DNA of 64,000 bases, taken from NCBI RefSeq assembly GCF_030272615.1, contig NC_081407.1, positions 266,421,574 through 266,485,573 on the forward strand, read 5' to 3'. This stretch comes from Cryptomeria japonica (taxonomy: Eukaryota; Streptophyta; Pinopsida; Cupressales; Cupressaceae). The notes beneath the pieces are model-generated. The model saw only the letters and a program-made list of their open reading frames with translations. It searched no databases and was not told the DNA's origin. This document shows positions 25,297 through 35,640 of this stretch, piece by piece; the stretch's first letter is position 1, and every line of letters starts with the position of its first letter. The translations under genes and the position numbers were made by a program.

Positions 25297-25513
25297 CAGA
25301 GTTCAGTGAAAGCATCAATTCGATGACTCTATAGAATATTATTTGTGGATTGATGCTGATTTACGCACTTTAGGAGGTTTTCTAAAGGTGTGCAGGAAAT
25401 AGTGAATAGAGAGAAGTTGCTCTGACCAAGACTGAGTTGATACGTGTGTAACACAGCAAGGCAAATCACTTCACAAGGGAAGAAACCATGAATTTTTTTG
25501 GGGGCATTGTTGT

Positions 25514-25676
25514 CAAAGGGGGAGAAGACTAAATGGAGAAAACATCAGAAGACTAATGATAGGGGGAGAAGACTTCAAGAAAAGTCTAACAACAATCTGA
25601 ATCCGAACCAGTTGGAAAAATCAAGTTGGTATTGCCATTTAAAGTTGGTTTTGCCATCAATGCAAAAGGGGGAGAT
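25514..25676 (+). promoter_or_regulatory. Three polypurine tracts of copia E
   Basis: CAAAGGGGGAGAAG at 25514-25527, AGGGGGAGAAG at 25561-25571 and AAAAGGGGGAGA at 25664-25675. The last abuts the 3' LTR and is the likely plus-strand primer. The repeated tracts are the pattern described for Sirevirus copia elements. Confidence 0.8.
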
Positions 25677-27203
25677 TGTTGGCATTACAATAGAAAGGAG
25701 ATTGTTGGCATTTCAATAAGGATATTGAGAAGGTTGTTGGAGATTATTTATATAACTGAAGAAGGATGATTACTATCTTAATAATATTATTTTGTCATTG
25801 ATGTCAAGAAATTGATTTTCTGATTCAGTATGATGTTGCCATATCTTGAGAAGTATGTGTTGATGAGTATTAGGAGGTCGGTAAGTGACACAGAAAAAAT
25901 GTGATAATGAAGGGGATTAATAAGTTATTCAATGGGCAACTATTATCGAGTTAGACAATGATGAGATCATGTTGTTTTGATTGCTTTGATATCCTACACA
26001 TGTTGTTGATTATAAGTTTAATACTGTATTATGTCACCGAGCAAGGAACCTAGTTGGTAAACCCTAAGGTACCTAGTCAGTAAACCCTAAGGTTATCGAT
26101 ATCGGTTAAAGAAGGCAGAATGTCTATCGAGCGAAGTTCAGTATTAACCGAGTAACAACCGAGTTATAATAGATAGCATTGGATGGATAAAAGCATTATT
26201 TAATGAAGGATGCTGATGAGCTGGAGATAAATAAATGATTGGTATGTCATGCAAGAAGTTTTTGTTAAGGATCTATGGTAATGAAAAATCAAGAGGAAAA
26301 TCTACAGCACAGATTGAACCGCAATAACCTAGCACAAGTTCCTAGGAAGGAATGCAAGTTCCAAGGCGAGGTAAAACGTTTTCAGATCAAAGGATTCATT
26401 GAACCTAGTCTAGTTTAATGATCTAATGGCTAATATTGATCATGGGAAATGTGATCAAGGAGATTAAGCAGTTAGAAATTGTTTATAAATAAGGAATTGT
26501 TGATAAACAATAGGTGCGAGAAAATGTATGCACTGTGATGCTACAAGATTGTTTACCGAGCTTAGAATCTTGAAGATCTGATTGAAGAACAGATTGAGAA
26601 GCTCAGCAAGCCCAACAAGGGACTAGATAAGTCTTATGACAAGATTGTTTTGAGCAAATAGAATCTGCTTTAGCATTTTAGATGTGAAGTTGCAGATATA
26701 ATTGATTACTGTTATTTGTTTTGTAAGTGACAGGAAATCTCTTAACCGAGTGGACCTAACAGTCTTATTTGTAAACCCTCTAGCAAGGTAACATTCTAAA
26801 TGAGTGTTTGAAATCCTTTGACAAGGTCACTTCTAACAAAGTGCAAGACTCTAAAAAGTCTGAGGGAAATCCCTTAACCGGGTCACATCTAGCAATGTGT
26901 TTGTAATCTTTAACAGGATTTTCTTTTAATTGAGCATACTCTAGAAGGGTATATTTCTTAGTGGATCCGAAATCCCACAGTGGTTTTTCCCTATTTGGGT
27001 TTCCACGTTAAATCAGGTGTTATATGTGTTGTGATGTTATCTGTTCAAAGTTTGAATGTTTTACAATTTTGGTTACATATTCTGAAGTATAAGCTACTGA
27101 GGTTGAATCAGTTGAATATATTGAACAAGTTAAGTTTGGATGATTAACCCCCCCCCCCCCCCCCCCCTCTCATCTTACTAACTATTGACATCAGAACTTT
27201 ACA
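25677..27203 (+). mobile_element. 3' LTR of copia E
   Basis: 1527 bp, collinear with the 5' LTR. Differences include a 27-bp local duplication around CCTAGTNGGTAAACCCTAAGG at about 26048-26095, an extra CATGGGAAATGTGATCAAGG block near 26441 and a longer C-run of about 19 at 27149-27167. Confidence 0.95.
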
Positions 27204-28072
27204 AAATCTTCCTAGTTGAAGGTTTATTATGCTATTATGAAGTTGTTTTGCATTGTGAAGGAAGAAAACTAGGTTACATTTCCTTCAATGAGCAAATTTA
27301 ATAGTGTTGCAGCAGTAAATAGTGAGTTTGTTGTCAAAATTTGCTTTCTTGGTGTTTGTTTGCCGAGTGTTTGTTGAAATGTTTGGAGGGAAGAGATAGG
27401 GGAGAGTTCTAATTGGTGTGGCAGAGTTGTATTGATAGTTTGGGATCTTGATACAAAATAGAGAAGTGATTTCTAATGCATCATGGTTCAAAACCCTCAC
27501 AAAAAACCTTGTTTTGAGGCTACAAAATAGGACAATCATAAATTGACCTTCCCAAGACCTCTCTTGGCACTAGTTCATGATTTTGGCCAAAAGGGTACTC
27601 AAAACTATTCGCCTTTTTCAAAGATTCCAAGTTGGGAGTGAGTAATGAGTAAAATAGTGTTTCAGGAGGGCTAAAAAGGGCTTATTCCTTGTAGCCTTGT
27701 TTTGAAGAAAATTAAGAATCCAATTGGCGTAAGGATTGGTGACCTTGTAAAAAAATTTGTAATCAGTCCAAAACAACCTTGGAAACCTTATGAAGCCCTC
27801 ATAACTCCAGTTTAAACATTTGGGGTTTAGACCTATAGTAAGGGTTTGAGTAAGTGTTGAGTAAGTGAGCATGGTAGTTTGAGTTGAGCAAGTGTATGAA
27901 CAAATGATGGGAAGAACTCAAGGAGGAATTTTTGGGTTGAGTGAAGCTTGTGAACATTGAAAGTGGGCCTTATCTAGAAAACCAAAAACTTTCCTCTCTC
28001 ATTTGAAGGAGTCTCTTTACAAGAAGATTATACTTAGCTTTAATTGGTCCTCCTGTGAGTTCCTCCCTATCA

Positions 28073-29215
28073 GGTGGCCTATGAGGACACATATCTAATG
28101 CGCCTCTTTCCTCAAAGTTTGGGAGGCACAACCACACAATGGTTTTTGCGACTCCCAGGTGGTATTAGAACATTTGAACTGGTCTAAAAATTTATTGCTC
28201 ATTATGCACACAACATAGAACATGACATCAACATGGCAGATTTGTGTAACACAAAACACAAACTAGTGGAGTTGTTCTCAACTTTCCTACAATGTCGGTG
28301 GAGACAACTATCTAGCAGACGCTCCCTTCATCTACCTGAGCAATAATTAGTGGAAATTTTCATTTCCAACTTAAATGATGAAATGGAATTTCATTTGGAC
28401 ATGAAGGGCACATAATCCTTTGAAGAAATGATAACTCAAGGGCTCAAATGTGAAAGAGCCCTCATTAAAAAGGGACTTATCAAAATTTATAATGAAAATA
28501 AAGATGGTCCTCGTCCACACTATAATAGCGACAAACCAAAATTTTGGAACAAAAACAAGAACGTTGTCAATGATGGGATAGTGGACACAAGAACAATGAA
28601 AATTGCACAACCTATGGTTAGGTTTGTAGGAAAAAATCCCCCTCCTAACAACAACACCATCAATAATCCACAAAATCAAGGTCACAATACACAACAAGAG
28701 GAACCAAAACAAAAGAAACAAAACTACAAGCCAAAATGCACATATACACCCTTAGGGGAACCTATCAATACAATATTATGCCAATTAATATCCTCCAATC
28801 TTGTGACCTTACCAAAAACATCCAATTATGAGCCTTAAATCAAGCCTCCATGGTGGCGAGATCATGAACATTATGAACTTCACCAAGGAAGAGGGCATAA
28901 AACAAGCAATTGCCATCAACTAAAAGATCTTGTTCAGGATCTTATCGATAGAGGAGAAATTAAAATTGAGGGACATGACCCAAAAACATCTAATGATGAT
29001 CACTTAATGTTCAAGAATCCACTTCCATCACATGATCAAAGGGGTCCTTCCACCTCAGGGAGAAACACAGATACCACAACTAGTTACACACAAGCTGCAT
29101 ACAATTATACTGTGAATCACCTTTATGATGCGGATGAACAAGTTGCAACTCTTACCATAACTGATCAAAATCCTACATGCAACGTTGTTACGCGTTGTAG
29201 CAAGATTAATATTTG
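28073..29215 (+). pseudogene. gypsy C gag, 3' part with zinc knuckle
   Basis: Gag resumes after D with AYEDTYLMRLFPQSLGG, LPGGIRTF, KFIAHYAHNIEHD and the coil FEEMITQGLKCERALIKKG. The Tat-type knuckle region follows near 28855 (WWRDHEHYELHQGRGHKTSN, then C, then LKDLVQDLIDRGEIKIEGH). In this family the usual pattern is C-x2-H-x-G-H-x4-C, and here the first Cys is Tyr. Stops occur as TAA for CAA (near 28173 and 28344), TAA at 28411 and TAA at 28836, with TGA near 29214. The segment from 28428 to 29231 stays in one frame, which suggests decay mainly by point changes. Confidence 0.88.
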
Positions 29216-29231
29216 AGCGATACCACAAGGA

Positions 29232-30460
29232 ATGAAACCCCTCCCCAAACAATATAATCTTGTAGAGAAATTGGATAAGACACCAACCCTCATCTCCATA
29301 TTAGAGCTTTTACGCTTATCCCCCTCACATAAAACAATCTTGGACCAAGTTCTCCAAGAAGTGTTCATCCTTGCCAACCTCGACACAGATCAATCTCAAG
29401 CCATGGTTGGTAGTCTAAAGTCATCCCCATGTCTCACTTTTACTGAAAGTGACAACACATCCTTCCAACAACCCCATAATGCCTCCCTCCATATTGAAGG
29501 GTTCGTAAACCAACATAGATTCAAGCGAGTCTTGATTGACAATGGAGTTGAATTAAACATATGCACCTTGCAGTTAGTCATAGCATTAGGTTATGCAGCA
29601 AAATCAGTGGATGTCAGCAAGAAAATAACCATCAAAGCATATGATGTTGTAGAACGTTCTTCGAGAGGAGCTCTTATATTACCCATCAGGGTTGGGCTAG
29701 TGGTGAAGCATATAGTTTTCCAAGTTCTAGACCTTCCTTTTCCATACAATCTCATGTTAGGGAGACCTTGGATACATGCCATGCAAGTCGTCCCATCCAC
29801 CTCTCACCAATGTATCAAGTTTCCACTTAATGGGGTAGAAATTACAATCCCCGGTGATGCTAATCCATTTGCATATTGTAATAATATTCACCATCAGCCA
29901 GATATCACCGTACCTAACAACAAGGAAGCTATCCCTTCCTCATCATATGTTAATCCAACCTCTCTTTCCAATATAACAACCCCTACACCAAAACAGGAGA
30001 AATTAAGAATGAAAATGGCTGAGGAAGGTCCCGGGGAATATAATCTTAGCCAACTCTTTTGTGTTGGGCAATTACTCACATCTCCTAAGACTCATGGAAA
30101 ACCCCAAGTTTTACTTCAATCACCACTGGCCAAAAGAACTTGCACTTTGGCACAATTCACCCTTTGTAAAAGTTAAGAGGAGGAAACCATGGGTGAAGAC
30201 CTGGTAGAATGGATCTACGTAGACCCTCTCAACAAAGAAATCCCGAAGGCTAAGCTCCCCACTGACAAATATGGCAAAGGCTTCACTATAATGCAAATAA
30301 TGGGCTATGATGGTCATGGTGCTTTGGGACCTTGCAATCAAGGATGACAAGAGCCCTTACAACCCGAGTTGAAACCAAGAGATAAAACTAGAGTAGGGTT
30401 TCAAAGAGAATCACTTCCTAATCTTCGATTCAAAGGAAAACCCAACAAACTCGTGTATTA
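29232..30460 (+). pseudogene. gypsy C protease with G-patch-like segment
   Basis: A 314-codon frame holds the aspartic protease: VLIDNGVELNICTLQLVIAL (active-site DNG; related Tat elements often have DDG), IKAYDVVERSSRGALILPI, FQVLDLPFPYNLMLGRPW and VPSTSHQCIKFPLNG. After TAA at 30174 the same frame continues with KYGKGFTIMQIMGYDGHGAL and GPCNQG (about 30266-30345), which fits a G-patch: spaced Gly residues around an aromatic, as found next to proteases of some retroviruses and Tat elements. G-patches bind RNA or helicases in known cases. A TGA (30344) and a TAG follow. The protease call is firm, the G-patch call by pattern only. Confidence 0.82.
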
Positions 30461-30476
30461 GCCAATTACTCCAAGG

Positions 30477-31284
30477 ATGCAATCCTTGACTATATCTACA
30501 GCACCAGGAACCCCACCAACAACACCAACAACACTAGTAGCACCAACAACCCCACCTCCAATAATATATAAGCCAACAACTAATGCACTATTCAATTCAA
30601 ACGACATCCCCGTTTGGTATAGTAATCAGATGGTAGAGAGTGATTCCAAGATAGACTCACATGAGTTGGAATGGGATTCAATGTATTTAAATACTTCAGA
30701 TGAGGAGGAATATCACCCCCCCACCTCATAAGGATATACCAGTTTATGGAGAAGCATGGATTAAAATTTTTTGGGTTCTTGAGCTAGAAGAAACTTCCAC
30801 AGGCCCTATGTCAAATCCTATGCCCGAATCTGACAAGGAGAGTACCATCGGCGAACTTCATGCCTCCATATTAACCCTCACTGATGCCTCCTATGAACTC
30901 AACTTAATCAATGAAGTAATGCCTATCATTCATCCCGAACTCATAGAATGGAACCAGCCAAATCCCCCATGCCTTGACCATTTCCAAAACAATGAGGCGC
31001 TCATAAACTTTCTAGAATTATGGGATAACATACCAAGCGGAGATCATAAAGCTGGGTTTTCCATTGAACTTAATAGCGCAACATACTTTGGGGCAGATGC
31101 CAAACCTTTCAGCTGCAAAAATATTACAAAAAAGCATGGATCTTTTAGTGAAAACCACACGGTGACACTTTTTGATCCCAAAAGAGTAAAAACAAAGAGC
31201 GTATCCAAAGGTGAAAACCTCTCTAAGGCGCCTGAGGATGAAAGGTTTGACATCCTCCCCTTTAGTTCGAATCAGGAGAGATGA
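30477..31284 (+). pseudogene. gypsy C protease-RT linker
   Basis: Two overlapping frames (30477-30731 and 30700-31284, so a frameshift near 30715 at a C-run) encode a Pro/Thr-rich then acidic linker: TAPGTPPTTPTTLV, HELEWDSMYLNTSDEEEY, then FDILPFSSNQER. It leads straight into RT in the usual Tat arrangement. No catalytic motif is expected or seen. Confidence 0.65.
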
Positions 31285-32745
31285 ACCTTACTAATAGAAA
31301 AAACAAAATAATTCAATGTGGGGACCTCTGAGACTCCTCACAAAATACATTTGGCATCTCTATTAACTCTTGAAGAACAACCAAAATTTATGGAATTCTT
31401 CCAAAAGTGCCAAATCAACTTTGCATGGTCTTATGCAGATATGCCCGACTTAGATCCAGATTTGGTCATGCATCACCTAACTGTAGCAGAAGGAGATAAA
31501 CTTGTCAAACAAAAGCTCAGAAAGATGCACCCATAGATTGTTGTTCTCATCAAGGGTGAACTTAAAAAGCTCCTGGATGCTAGCATCACCAGACCAATTG
31601 ATTATGCAGAGGGATCTCCAATATTGTACCTGTTGGTAAACCTAATGGGGGCATCCGTATCTGTATAGATTTCAGAGATTTAAACAAAACATGTCCTAAA
31701 GATGACTTTCCCTTACCAAACATCGACATGATTGTCTATCTAATAGCAGGTCATGCGATGCTTTCTTTTATGGATGGCTTTTCCGAATACAACCAGATTA
31801 AAATTGCTCTAGAGGATCAACACAAAACTGCTTTCACATGTCCATGGGGAACATACTATTGGAATGTAATGTCATTTGGTCTAAAGAATGCAGGGGAAAC
31901 ATATCAAAGATCCATGACTACCATCTTCCATGATATGATGCACACAATAATGTAAGATTATGTGGATGATTTACTAGCTAAATCATTAACAAGAGAGGGT
32001 CATCTTGTAGTACTAGATAAAATATTCAACACATTGGAACAATACCACATCCGTCTCAATCCAAAGAAATGTGTCTTTGGAGTAACTTCTGGGAAGCTCT
32101 TAGGATACATTGTCTCAAGTAAAGGCATTGAGGTAGATCCTGCGAAAGTCAAGGCAATCATGGACATGCCACCTCCAAAGAATATTAGTCAATTGAGGAC
32201 ATTACAAGGGCAACTACAATCCATTCGGCAGTTCATTGCACAATTGGCTGATAAATGTCATCCCTTCACCCATTTGTTATGCAAAAATATTCGCTTTCAA
32301 TGGGATGCAAAATTCCAACAATAATTCCAAATGCTTAAAGACTACCTAATGAATACACCATTGTTGATTTCGCCAGATCCAAGCAGACCTCTATTGTTAT
32401 ACATTTTAACTACAACCACGACATTAGGAGTATTTCTTGCACAAAATAATGCAGAAGGAAAATAATATGTTGTCTACTAAATCTCTCGAACAATGGTAGG
32501 CTATGAACTCAATTACACACCTATTGAGTGAGCTTGCTTAGTAGTTCTCTTGGAAGCCACCAAATTAAGGCACTACATGTTAAACGCACAAAGTACAACT
32601 TATTTCCAAGATAGATCCACTCAAGTACCTACTCAACAAGGCAACATTGACAAGACACTTGGCCAAATGGGTTATGATCCTAAGTGAATTTGATATTGAT
32701 TATGTGGACCGCAAAGCTATCAAGGGACAGGTTATTGCAGATTAG
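31285..32745 (+). pseudogene. gypsy C reverse transcriptase and RNase H
   Basis: RT begins near 31315 (PHKIHLASLLTLEEQPKF, FAWSYADMPDLDPDLVMHHL). Blocks seen include GGIRICIDFRDLNKTCPKDD, FMDGFSEYNQIKIALEDQHK, TAFTCPWGTYYWNVMSFGLK and the catalytic DYVDDLLAKS near 31954, then LNPKKCVFGVTSGKLLGYIV. The connection and first RNase H follow in a weaker state (LLISPDPSRPLLLYILTTTT, GYELNYTPIE). Stops: TAG 31534, a frameshift near 31620, TAA just before DYVDD, TAA at 32322, and TAA/TAG codons around 32464-32540, then a frameshift near 32600. It is dead, but domain order is complete. Confidence 0.9.
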
Positions 32746-33184
32746 TTGGTTGATGCACCACTCAAAGGAAACCATCCTCTTATTTCCAACTTTCCAGATG
32801 AAGAAATTTTCATGATCACAACTACACAACCTTGGAAGCTATATTCTGATGGCTCATACACCAGATATGTCTTGGGGGCAGGTATTCTTTTTATCACACC
32901 TCAAGGTGACAACATCCTGAATTCATATAGACTCACTTTCCCATGCACAAATAATATAGTAGAATATGAGGCCTTGATCACAGGACTCAGATTGCCCATA
33001 CAATGGAATTTAAAAGAGCTACAAGTCTATGGAGATTCCCAACTGGTGACAAGTCACTGATGAATACCAAACAAAGGATGATAAGCTCATGCCGTACAAA
33101 AGAATGGTGGATAGTTTCAAATAATCATTTACAACTATCACATTTGAGCAAGTACGAAGAGATCAGAATCGAGCTGCCAATGCA
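32746..33184 (+). pseudogene. gypsy C second RNase H-like domain (Tat type)
   Basis: After the first RNase H comes a second RNase H-fold domain: WKLYSDGSYTRYVLGAGILF (Asp), NIVEYEALITGLRL (Glu) and LQVYGDSQLV (Asp). An extra RNase H of this archaeal-like type between RT/RNase H and integrase is the defining trait of the Tat branch of plant gypsy elements. All three acidic residues remain. The frame breaks at about 33050 by a shift, and continues in other frames to the integrase. Confidence 0.85.
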
Positions 33185-35640
33185 ATGACTACAATTGCAT
33201 CTCTCCTGGATCTTCCACAAAATTTGACATGCTATAAGTTCTTGGTAGAAAAACTTTGGATCCCCGCTTATGATATCCCTGAATCTGAAATGATATGTCG
33301 TCTTATCGGTTCTGAATCCCCATGGTATGGCAATTTTTTCAATTACTTATGTGACCAAACAATTCCCCCTAACCAATCAAACAACCAACGAAAAACCTTT
33401 ATTTGCCAAACCGCTAGATACACCATCATTTCCGAAACCCTATACAAAAAAAGTCTTGATGGTACTCTCCTTCAATGTTTGGAACAAGATGAGATAACAA
33501 AAGCCTTGGAAGAGGTACATGAAGGAATTTGCGGGGCTCACTCAAAAGATCCTTCACTAGCAAAGAAAATCATGCGAGTTGGATACTATTGGCTCTCCAT
33601 GGAAAAAGACTCCTACTACTTTGTCATAAAGTGCAAGAAGTGCCAAGTTCACAGAGATCTGATACATGCCCCAGCACATGAATTACAACCTAGGGTGAAC
33701 TCACAATACTAGTTCCCACTTTTTGACCAACTTTGACACTTATATGAATATTTTGAAAAAAACCTTCACTTTTTGACACCTATAACTTTTAAACCGTTAA
33801 GAATTTGAAGATTATATAAACTAGTTATTTTTAACATCTTGTTTGTAGATTCTAAATATATTTTTTGCAAATTTATTTGAATAAAATTTTATTGTTTTTT
33901 CCATCTCCCTCAAAAAGTAGTTGTTTACAACAAACAACATTTTTTAAGAGTGATGTGTATCCCGAAACACATAACTTTTTTTCTATAAATGATAAAAACT
34001 TAATTCTTTTGAATTTTGGTTTGTAACATCAATACCCAGGGCATGCGCTTGGTTTGATAGTGATATGTTGAATATTTTTTATATTATTAAGTTTTGAACT
34101 TCGACTAATTATAATTTGGATATAGGTGTATGTTTGAATAGATAACTTGTTCTATATATATCAAAATTCAATTTTATTTTTTTTGTTAGAAAGAAAACAC
34201 CAATACCTAGTGCATAGATATTTTTTAGAATTTTTTTGAATTAGTTTACTATTTTTCCCAATGCATTGAACACAGAAGTTCATGTTCGGTGACAAACCTA
34301 CATTCATAAGAAATAAAATAAAAATATATTAATGAAATTAAATATATTAAAAGTTATACTATTTGGAAATCTTATAATAAGGACTAAATATTTTTAAAAA
34401 CAACTTTTAAATGAATTAATTTGACCCCCAAAAGCTAATGGAAACTTGATTTTTTATCAGCATTTGATAGATGCAAAGGAGACTCCATTGCAAGTATGAT
34501 TTAGAAGTAGAGAGGTTCTATCCAATAAATTTTGATCTAAGAGCCTTTGATTTAACTCTCTTCAATTAATTACTTCAAATGGGACCTCTTAAAGCTTAAA
34601 TCATTATATTTTTTAAAAAATGTATGATTTCAGCAAAAATCAGGACGTACCAAAAAGTGGGAACCAACTTTGTGAGTTCACCCCCTATCACAACACCATG
34701 GCCCTTTTGGTAGTGGGGACTTGACCTTGTGGGTAAAATCCATCCATCTTCATCCAGTGGTCATAAATTTATCATTGTCGCCATAGAGTACTTCACCAAG
34801 TGGATCAAAGCCGTTCCACTCACCCAAGTCACCGGTAAGCAGATCGCCTCATTCATCCTCAATTACATCATCTATCGGTATGGTGTACCCATGTCCATCA
34901 TCACAGATAACAGATTCCCTTTCAAAAATTAAGATGTATGTGAACTCTGTGAGAAGTTTCATATCCAACACCATTTTTCCACCCCATATCACCCACAAGG
35001 CAATGGTCAAGCCAAAGCATCAAATAAGAATATATTGAGGATCCTTAAAAAGACAGTCAATGATGTTGTCCGTGATTGGCACATTCGTTTGAGTCCAGCA
35101 CTATGGGCATATCAAACTAGCATTTGACCCCCTACAAGCGCAACCCCCTACTCACTGGTTTATGGAGCAGAAGCCATCTTGCCTATTGAGGTTGAATTAC
35201 CATCTCTACAAGTCTCCTTGCACAATCTAATAAATGATGAAGAATACCAAGTCTCACGTCTTCGGGACTTGGAACTGCTTGATGAAAAGTGACAAGCTGC
35301 CTACAATCACCTAAAAGCCTATCAACAGTGCATGAGCAAAAGCTACAATCATAGGGTCAAACCACACACATTTGAAGTAGGAGATCTTGTTCTCAGGGAG
35401 AATCCTAACAATCAACTAAACAGAGAACACCAGGGCAAATTTGAATCCAATTGGCTGGGTCCATATGTCATCATTGTCGTCTTTGGGTCTGGGGCATATC
35501 AGTTAGCAACTTCAGAAGGAGAACCACTGGCAAATTGTAGCGTCCTAAAATTGCAACACTTGCAATTTCGACTGCATTTGGGTCTTCACGATGGCGATGC
35601 AACGTTAAACCTAAATGGAGACCTCGAAACCTGCTTGTGA
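33185..35640 (+). pseudogene. gypsy C integrase, split by inverted-repeat element
   Basis: The N-terminal zinc region EVHEGICGAHSKDP..CKKCQVHRDL ends at 33688. The 991-bp inverted-repeat element then interrupts. The core resumes at 34688 with WGLDLVGKIHPSSSSGHKFI (first Asp), SIITDNRFPFKN (second Asp) and YHPQGNGQAKASNKNILR, where Lys replaces the catalytic Glu. Stops occur at 34930 (TAA), 35126 (TGA) and 35290 (TGA). The C-terminal part ends with a chromodomain-less tail (FEVGDLVLRENP, FESNWLGPYVI, GAYQLATSEGEPL) at TGA 35638. Integration activity is lost. Confidence 0.9.
33693..34683. mobile_element. Inverted-repeat element, copy 1
   Basis: A 991-bp AT-rich element has imperfect terminal inverted repeats of about 35 bp: left GGGTGAACTCACAA..GTTCCCACTTTTTG, right the complement. 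CCTA is repeated at 33689-33692 and 34684-34687, so the target duplication is 4 bp, and removing one copy restores the integrase frame of C (LQPITTP). There is no transposase frame, so it is non-autonomous. A second copy with the same ends and interior lies at 42587-43569. The 4-bp duplication does not match the common plant families (2, 3, 8 or 9-11 bp). Confidence 0.88.

Larger units (their letters stand above)
19576..27203 (+). mobile_element. copia element E (complete structure, coding decayed)
   Basis: A full-length Ty1/copia element of 7628 bp has LTRs starting TGTTGGCATTACAATAG and ending GAACTTTACA, and identical AAATC target duplications at 19571-19575 and 27204-27208. Inside are an initiator-Met primer site, gag, protease, integrase, RT, RNase H and three polypurine tracts in the expected order. 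It is the innermost and thus youngest layer of the nest, yet it still carries many stops and frameshifts. Confidence 0.95.
15467..28072 (+). mobile_element. Short gypsy derivative D (carries copia E)
   Basis: Element D is bounded by GGTGG target duplications at 15462-15466 and 28073-28077. It has LTRs of about 1.8 kb, an initiator-Met primer site, only 1387 bp of internal DNA and a polypurine tract. The internal part holds a protease remnant and one unrecognised acidic frame, with no RT, RNase H or integrase. It must have relied on enzymes from other elements. Its 3' LTR is split by copia E at 19576-27203. Confidence 0.9.
18656..28072 (+). mobile_element. 3' LTR of D, split by copia E
   Basis: The LTR occupies 18656-19575 and 27209-28072. 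The two pieces total 1784 bp against 1802 for the 5' LTR. The break is between GTAAATC and TTCCTAG, and the 5' LTR shows the unbroken order at about 16398. Confidence 0.9.
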
